Shown here: piece after piece, positions 58,918 to 64,000 of the stretch | How the letters are laid out: the number at the start of each line of letters is the position of its first letter | How positions within the stretch are numbered: position 1 is the stretch's first letter | From: Clitopilus passeckerianus | Lineage: Eukaryota; Basidiomycota; Agaricomycetes; Agaricales; Entolomataceae | Assembly (NCBI GenBank): GCA_944990035.1 | Contig: CALYLX010000034.1 | Span: 124,001 to 188,000 of the forward strand | Length of the DNA: 64,000 nt | Reading direction: 5' to 3' | Made by a program: the position numbers and the translations under genes | Notes under the pieces: model-generated | Told to the model about the DNA's origin: nothing | The model's database searches: none | Seen by the model: the letters and a program-made list of their open reading frames with translations, nothing else

Positions 58918-60890
58918 CATCAGCATTCCGCAATTCTTCTTAAAAGCTCTTAAACAGTCTTAAATGCCTTTAAAACATCTTAAACTCGATTTTAAGGCTT
59001 TTAAGACTTTTAAGACTTTCCAGAGTACTTTTTGTCTTGAAAATCATCTTGGAAACCATTGAAATTTTGTGTCAGTTTCAAGCAGCAGATTTTTCTCAAG
59101 AATGTTCAAGAGGCTCTAGTAAAAATTCAAGAAAGAAGTAATATTCAGCTAACTAAGACAGATTAAGCTGCTAGTCAAGAAACACTAAACTGGACATGTA
59201 AGGCTCAGAAGTATCAGGCAGAAGTAATGGATGGACAATATATGTATTCAGGATAAACAGTACAGTTGTAATCTAAATAATACTACAGTGCACAAATGAA
59301 AACCCCTAATAATGTATGTGGCTGTGCCAAAAGCGGCACATTACATCTAATAATGGTAGCCTACTCTCTGGGTGCCATGGGAGTGTGAATCAGGTAGAAG
59401 AGGTTCAGGGTGTAGACACAGGGGTGTGAGGGTACTAGGTAAAGAATGATAGAGGCTAGAAAAGGTTTCATTAGTCAATGAACATGGCAAAGGGGAAGCC
59501 ACTTACTTGGCCAATCTACCTACCCCAGAAAAGGAGGAGGGCAGTACATGAGAAGGGTGGGACAAGGGAGTGACAGAGAACCTTACATAGCATAAAAGTT
59601 GAGTGAATGCAGATTGAGAATGAAAAAAAGCGGCACAAATACATACCTGAGGGGTTTCCCACCTGCACTGGGTCTCCCTGTCCAGCCCACAACCTTCAGA
59701 ATGCCCCCTGAGATGTCCTTGAGTGTTCTGGATGGAGGAAGAGTGAAAGAAAGTCAGCCGGCACCTGGCATGGTAGCGAAAAGGAGGAAAGAATGAGTGA
59801 GGTGGCAGTCTGATGGGGCGCGTCAGATGAGGCTAGAAGTTCCCGCGCTCAAAAGATAAGGATTTCGGTGCAAATATCAAAGGATCCGACGCTTTCCTGA
59901 GAGATCAGAGCACGGAATTGGATTCGGCGCTATCGAAAACGTATTTTAAGCTTATTTTAGATACTTAATACGATGTTTTGAGTTCCCTGTACAACATAGG
60001 CAGAACTTGACATTTTCGAGCCTCACAGTAGCCGTGGGAACATTCCCGGTTGTTGCCGGCTGTCTCTGTGAGCGCGCCAGCTAATGCCTGTTCAACATCA
60101 TTCAACCACCATGTCTCTGCTGCCGCCTTCTCATCTACTGACATTCCTCCCTCAAGCATAGGCTTCAATTAAGGAATAGCATCCAAAATGTCTATTGGTG
60201 AGTTTCATCTACTTCTCTCTGTTGAAACATTTCTCTTACATGAGGTTTCTGTAGGGCACCTATTCTGAGTTCGTATGGCCTTTTCCTTGGTAAACACTCG
60301 CTTTTTTCAGCTTCTACTGCTTTCTAAAGTTCTGCTTTCTGACTCTAGATTCCTTTCAAGCTGAGTATGGTGTGAGGAGACCCAGTGCAGGTGGGAAATG
60401 TGCAAGGTGTGTTGACTATTCCCTTCATTCTCTTTCTAGAATCTAATGACTTCTTATGCAGTGTTTCCCATCTTCTATCCTATCATCTTCTCCTGGCCAC
60501 TTCCCCTCATTGCTAGCAGATAGCAGGAGGTTCTATAGAGTGGCTGCTTTTTGCACAGCCACAATGCAACCTGTATGGTATCTTTTTTGTTATGCCTAGT
60601 GTAGTTATCTGTATTATATAGCCTGAATACATGATGAATTTGAATTGAAACCTGCCTATTATTGTGAAATCTAATGCTATTAAAATCTATTTTGAATCAC
60701 TCAATATTAATAGGAAACTCAAGGGATTTCAAGGAAGTTCCCAGCAGAATTCCAGCCAATGTACTCTGATATTAAGAGGGACTGTCTTAAATCCAGACAG
60801 CCAGATTTAGCTTGGAATTGCTTGAAAATCTTGAAAAAAGTGTTTTAAGAGCGTTTAAGGCAACCCAAGAAGAATTGCGGAATGCTGATG
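58918..60890. mobile_element. 1973-bp TA-flanked non-autonomous DNA transposon nested in the transposase gene
   Basis: Perfect 24-bp terminal inverted repeats beginning CATCAGCATTCCGCAATTCT at both ends, flanked by TA (58916-58917 and 60891-60892). Subterminal DNA is rich in CTTAAA/TTTAAG. No transposase frame inside. Excision in silico plus one TA restores the host transposase frame (AWKAL then GNILKPARKSG), so this is certain. It contains at least one further inverted-repeat pair (59318-60563). Confidence 0.92.
59318..60563. mobile_element. Possible third-level insertion bounded by GTGGCTGTGC inverted repeats
   Basis: GTGGCTGTGCCAAAAGCGGC at about 59318 and, inverted, GTGGCTGTGCAAAAAGCAGC ending at about 60563 differ at only two positions. 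Flanks AATGTAT and AATGCAA are weakly alike, as an eroded target duplication might be. About 1.25 kb, no gene seen. Confidence 0.4.
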
Positions 60891-63432
60891 TAGGAAATAT
60901 CTTGAAGCCTGCTCGAAAATCAGGAAGAGGGTATAAGAATCATAAACTGGATAAGGTAACTCACAAATGGCTATCGCATATGAAACTATTCTGTTTCAAA
61001 TACATTGAGATGACTAAAACCAGACCTGTAGGACAGCCCAGTGACACGGCTGCCGCTGTATATAACCGATATTTATTGAAATTTTATGATTTTAATGAAT
61101 ACATACGATGTCTATCTACCTACTATGAGTGGTTTGAAAGAGAAAGAATATCATTAAAATGCAGAACAATTCTGACAAAGTCAAAGACCATTGTCGAGAT
61201 TGACGCATTCTGATGAATTCCGAAGTCCGACTGATGGTCATCACGCCATTCGTCCGGCTACGCTTCAGAGATCATTCAACTTCACGGACCGACTGGCAAA
61301 GTCCATCGCGTCTACTTTCAACGCCGGAACTTTGAATGTTTTTCCAAGTTTTCGAGAGCACGTCATTCTGGACCTCTCATAAACTATTCCCGCACCTTTC
61401 CTAACATATAAGGAAGGCCGCTGAAGTTGCCAAATGCCAAGATCCTAAATTTTACATGGTCTGTGCGTAGTTCTTTGTAGTATAAAAGTTGTAGATAGTA
61501 CATTGCGAGGAATGGAAGTATTCGATAGCCCAGATTTGGTATCACAACTGCGGGTGTGTTACTTAGATTTGAGACTGTGCGAAGCCTCCGATCTCGAGAC
61601 TTATATTAGTTTTGTGATCATTTGATTACTGAGGGATTCCAATTGAAATATATTCAATTTTACACACACACATACATTTACATCGCTACCTAAGGGTATT
61701 TCGGTGTCTAAGAGTGCTATTCTACACGAGGCCCACGAATTTGGAGTCGTTAGTAGTGGTTTGGTTGTTAGTGAGGTTGGGTTAGCTCGACTCTCGCTAT
61801 CTTATCTAGCCGCCGCTTACCTCTTCACCAGTCAATGGTCTGCTGCTTTGTTTAAGACAGCAAAAAGTCAAGGTAAAGGTCATAGGTATGCTGACAGTCT
61901 GTGACAGTGGGTGTGTGCCTTTATCGAGGACCAGGACGCCATTCCTGAGCATAATCATGGTGTGTCTCTTGGCCGATCACTGATTGATGATAACGACTTC
62001 ACGCAGGAGCTCAGCATGCATTTAACCTCTCCCAGTGCATACATATCAGCCCAAGATGTGGTGAACTATACGCGCCAACCAGAGGTCCTACGCAAACTAA
62101 AGCGGCACCGCTCTGTCTCGTTAGCAACAGCCAAACAATGGCTTAAAAAGATGGAGTACCGCTGGACAGTAACACCTCGTGGCCAATATTTTGATGGCCA
62201 TGAGCGTCCTGATGTCATGAAATACCAAGATTGGGAATTTCTTCTGGCCATCGCAAAAATTGAGCCTCGAATGCGTAAGTGGGGGAGTGCTGATAAGGAG
62301 GAACCAGAACCTACCTTAGCTCCTGGTGAGCACGTTGTTGTGGTCTGGCATCACAATGAATCTATATTTTATGCCCATGACCATAGAATGTGACAATGGG
62401 TCCACAAAAAGGAGAAGGTGGTTCTGCAGCCGAAAGGAGAAGGCTATTCATCAATGGTGGCTAATTTTGTATCAGCAGATCACGGGTGGTGCGACAATGG
62501 GAAGGGTAACTCAGCTGAGGTGTATTTCCAACTGGGGAAGAATCACCAAGAGTATTTTGATAGCACAAAGATACGTGCCCAACTTGCTCGCGCGATCGAG
62601 ATTGTAAAAAAGGAATGGCCAGATGAGGACCACATTTTTGTCTATGATAATGCCACCACTCACGTTAAATGCCCAGAAGGATCTCTCTCTGCAATGGGTA
62701 TGACTTGTAACCCATCTGCCAATTTCGGCATCAAGGTGAACGTGTTAGGGCCTGATGGCAAGTTAATGAAGCAAAAGATTCGTATGAAGCCCAGTAAGAA
62801 AGCTGATGGTACTGACCAAGATTTATATTTCAAAGACAGGCACCCTGCTTTCCCTGGGTATTTCAAAGGCATGGAGACAATCTTGGAGAAACGAGGCTAT
62901 CCTTGGGAAAAGCTCCAAAACAGGAAGGCGCAATGCAGTACAGTGTTTGGGCACTGCCCCGAAGACTCGGTCAATTGCTGCTTGAGGCAAATGCTCTATA
63001 ACGAGCCAGATTTCTCAAGTGTGGCACCAATCTTGGAAGAAGATGCCCAGGAGCATAGTTACTTGGTTTTGTTCTTGCTGAAGTTCTATTGCGAACACAA
63101 TTTCATCGAACAGATTTGGGGCTATGCGAAGAGGGTGTATAGGATGTACCCGCCATCCTTGAAAGACACTGATTTAGAGAGAAATGTCCGGAATGCATTG
63201 AGTGAGATGACCTTGACAATGATGCAAAGGTATTTTCCCATTCTTCAAACTTTTCACAGCAACACTGACAGATCAGTGATTTAGGTTCGCGATCCAGTCC
63301 CTTCGCTTTATGGACACCTATCGAAAGGGACTGAATGGCTCATAAGCAGCATGGGCAGTCAAGAAGTACCATGGACACCGCTGCATTCTCGACCGAGCCA
63401 CTTCGTTGCGAGTTTCGGTTTGTTAAGTACAT

Positions 63433-63563
63433 GAGTCAGTATGACTCGATGTGAGTCAGAAAGAATCAGATAAGGTATAAGTCTCTTACAATCGTGAGAG
63501 ATTCACCAGGTTGTCAGTACAGCTGCAGCTGCTGACAAATCTCTGTCTTTGTTTATCAAAGAC
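63433..63563. repeat. Cluster of four hairpins
   Basis: GAGTCA-gta-TGACTC (63433-63447); TCTCTTAC-aatc-GTGAGAGA (63482-63501, one G-T); TTGTCAG ... CTGACAA with an inner AGCTGCAGCT (63511-63538); GTCTTTG-tttat-CAAAGAC (63545-63563). All four are in 130 bp, just downstream of the transposase stop. Confidence 0.75.
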
Positions 63564-63568
63564 ATCGA

Positions 63569-63715
63569 GCGTAAACAGTATTACCTAAGTTGTTAGGCTC
63601 TGCCCTAACAGGAGAGAGAGAAGTAGTAGATCGCAAAATTGCTGAATAAAGGGGAGGCTGTAGACTATGTAGGGCGTAAACAGTATTACCTAAGTTGTTA
63701 GGCTCTGCCTTAACA
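63569..63715 (+). repeat. 42-bp direct repeat, two copies 105 bp apart
   Basis: GCGTAAACAGTATTACCTAA ... CTGCCCTAACA at 63569-63610 and the same with one C-to-T change at 63674-63715. A CCTAA-gttg-TTAGG mini-hairpin lies inside each copy. Confidence 0.9.
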
Positions 63716-63827
63716 AAAGGTCAAGCTGTTCAGAAGGCCCGCTCATTGTTAGCGCAGGCCCACCCCACGACAACATAGCAGAAGCGCGCAACAGGCCGAT
63801 TGCCGTTGCGGCTACCACTCAGTCACC

Positions 63828-64000
63828 ATGGTCATACACAGGGCAGACCACCCGCCACGAAATACCACTCTAGTAAAAGGAACCAACAACGTCTACAAGT
63901 TCACCAACGGAAGCTACTGCGGTTTTAATCATGACAATAACCGCTGGTGCTACGCCTCTCTCTCCCTTGGCAAATTCACATTCACCACCGTTGCTGTTGA
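63828..64000 (+). CDS. Partial ORF, open to the window end, unknown
   Basis: From ATG at 63828: MVIHRADHPPRNTTLVKGTN, then VYKFTNGSYCGFNHDNNRWCYAS and LGKFTFTTVAV, open for 57 codons to the last base. No upstream in-frame continuation is checked beyond the ATG. I do not recognise the family; the C-x-F-N-H-D-N-N-R-W-C spacing looks real rather than random. May be truncated only by the window edge. Confidence 0.4.
   Translation, partial: MVIHRADHPPRNTTLVKGTNNVYKFTNGSYCGFNHDNNRWCYASLSLGKFTFTTVAV

Larger units (their letters stand above)
58252..63284 (+). mobile_element. Decayed DDE transposon (Agaricomycete DDE superfamily), split by a nested element
   Basis: The transposase begins MGRKQKSHVENLGVYAVKK (exon 58252-58344), continues after an intron (exon from 58405) through the DSEGLPEKH region to TVEEAEVAWKAL, is interrupted by a 1973-bp element, and resumes with GNILKPARKSGRGYKNHKLD. 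From about 61840 it reads QWSAALFKTAKSQGKG, CAFIEDQDAIPEHNHG, SLATAKQWLKKMEYRW, the catalytic-type VVVWHHNESIFYAHD, GEGYSSMVANFVSADHGW, DHIFVYDNATTHVK, LKFYCEHNFIEQIWGYAKR and PILQTFHSNT to a stop at 63282. Stops at 61902 and 62391 both look like CGA-to-TGA changes. The stretch 61214-61700 is unexplained and may hold a further insertion. Inactive. Confidence 0.8.

Overview
The window is nuclear DNA of a filamentous basidiomycete, most likely a mushroom-forming Agaricomycete. Genes are split by many 45-70 bp GT-AG introns, one tRNA gene is present, and the gene content fits: AA9 lytic polysaccharide monooxygenases (one with a fungal CBM1), NACHT/ankyrin NLR-like genes, microsomal P450s, a DUF6593-like gene and Agaricomycete DDE transposons. 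No prokaryotic or viral replicon is visible.

Layout. 0.7-5.8 kb: methylthioadenosine phosphorylase, then an intact NACHT-ankyrin gene (1106 aa once spliced). 7.0-9.3 kb: an SH3-domain protein. 9.5-13.2 kb: a second, decayed NACHT-ankyrin gene on the minus strand, broken by a frameshift, a lost splice donor, a 392-bp TA-flanked MITE and a mid-gene deletion. 13.8-15.5 kb: a DUF2235 alpha/beta hydrolase, divergent from the dead NLR. 15.7-22.1 kb: a hypothetical protein, tRNA-Ile(AAU), a divergent ribosome-biogenesis pair (GRC3 and TSR2) and an F-box protein. 22.5-23.8 kb: two copies of a non-coding repeat. 24.0-26.4 kb: founder member (A) of an unnamed protein family. 26.9-35.4 kb: P450, a knottin-like small secreted protein, the RQC1/TCF25 homologue and a hypothetical protein. 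36.4-39.2 kb: two AA9 LPMOs in tandem. 39.7-45.0 kb: NF-YC/HAP5, a DUF6593-like gene and RVB1. 45.2-52.1 kb: three more members (B, C, D) of the unnamed family. 52.6-54.9 kb: a SAMHD1-like dNTPase. 55.2-57.4 kb: a second P450. 58.2-63.3 kb: a decayed DDE transposon carrying a nested 1973-bp TA-flanked element. 63.4-64.0 kb: hairpins, a direct repeat and the start of an open ORF.

Main discovery candidate: four paralogues (A intact, B intact, C and D decayed) share two tandem copies of a G-x-x-G-D-[IF]-[YF] module, a predicted coiled coil, a low-complexity tail with repeated V-G-T and Q-T motifs, and a C-terminal C-x2-C ... H-x4-H finger. A phase-2 intron falls directly after the C-x2-C in all four. 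C and D arose by a roughly 3.3-kb tandem duplication that also copied the 3' end of the SAMHD1-like gene. This joins a possible allorecognition/defence-type neighbourhood (NLRs, DUF2235 hydrolase, dNTPase) to fast gene turnover, but a defence role is inference only.

Housekeeping genes (MTAP, GRC3, TSR2, RQC1, NF-YC, RVB1) are intact and give confidence in the splice models. The accessory genes between them carry nearly all of the decay and mobile DNA.
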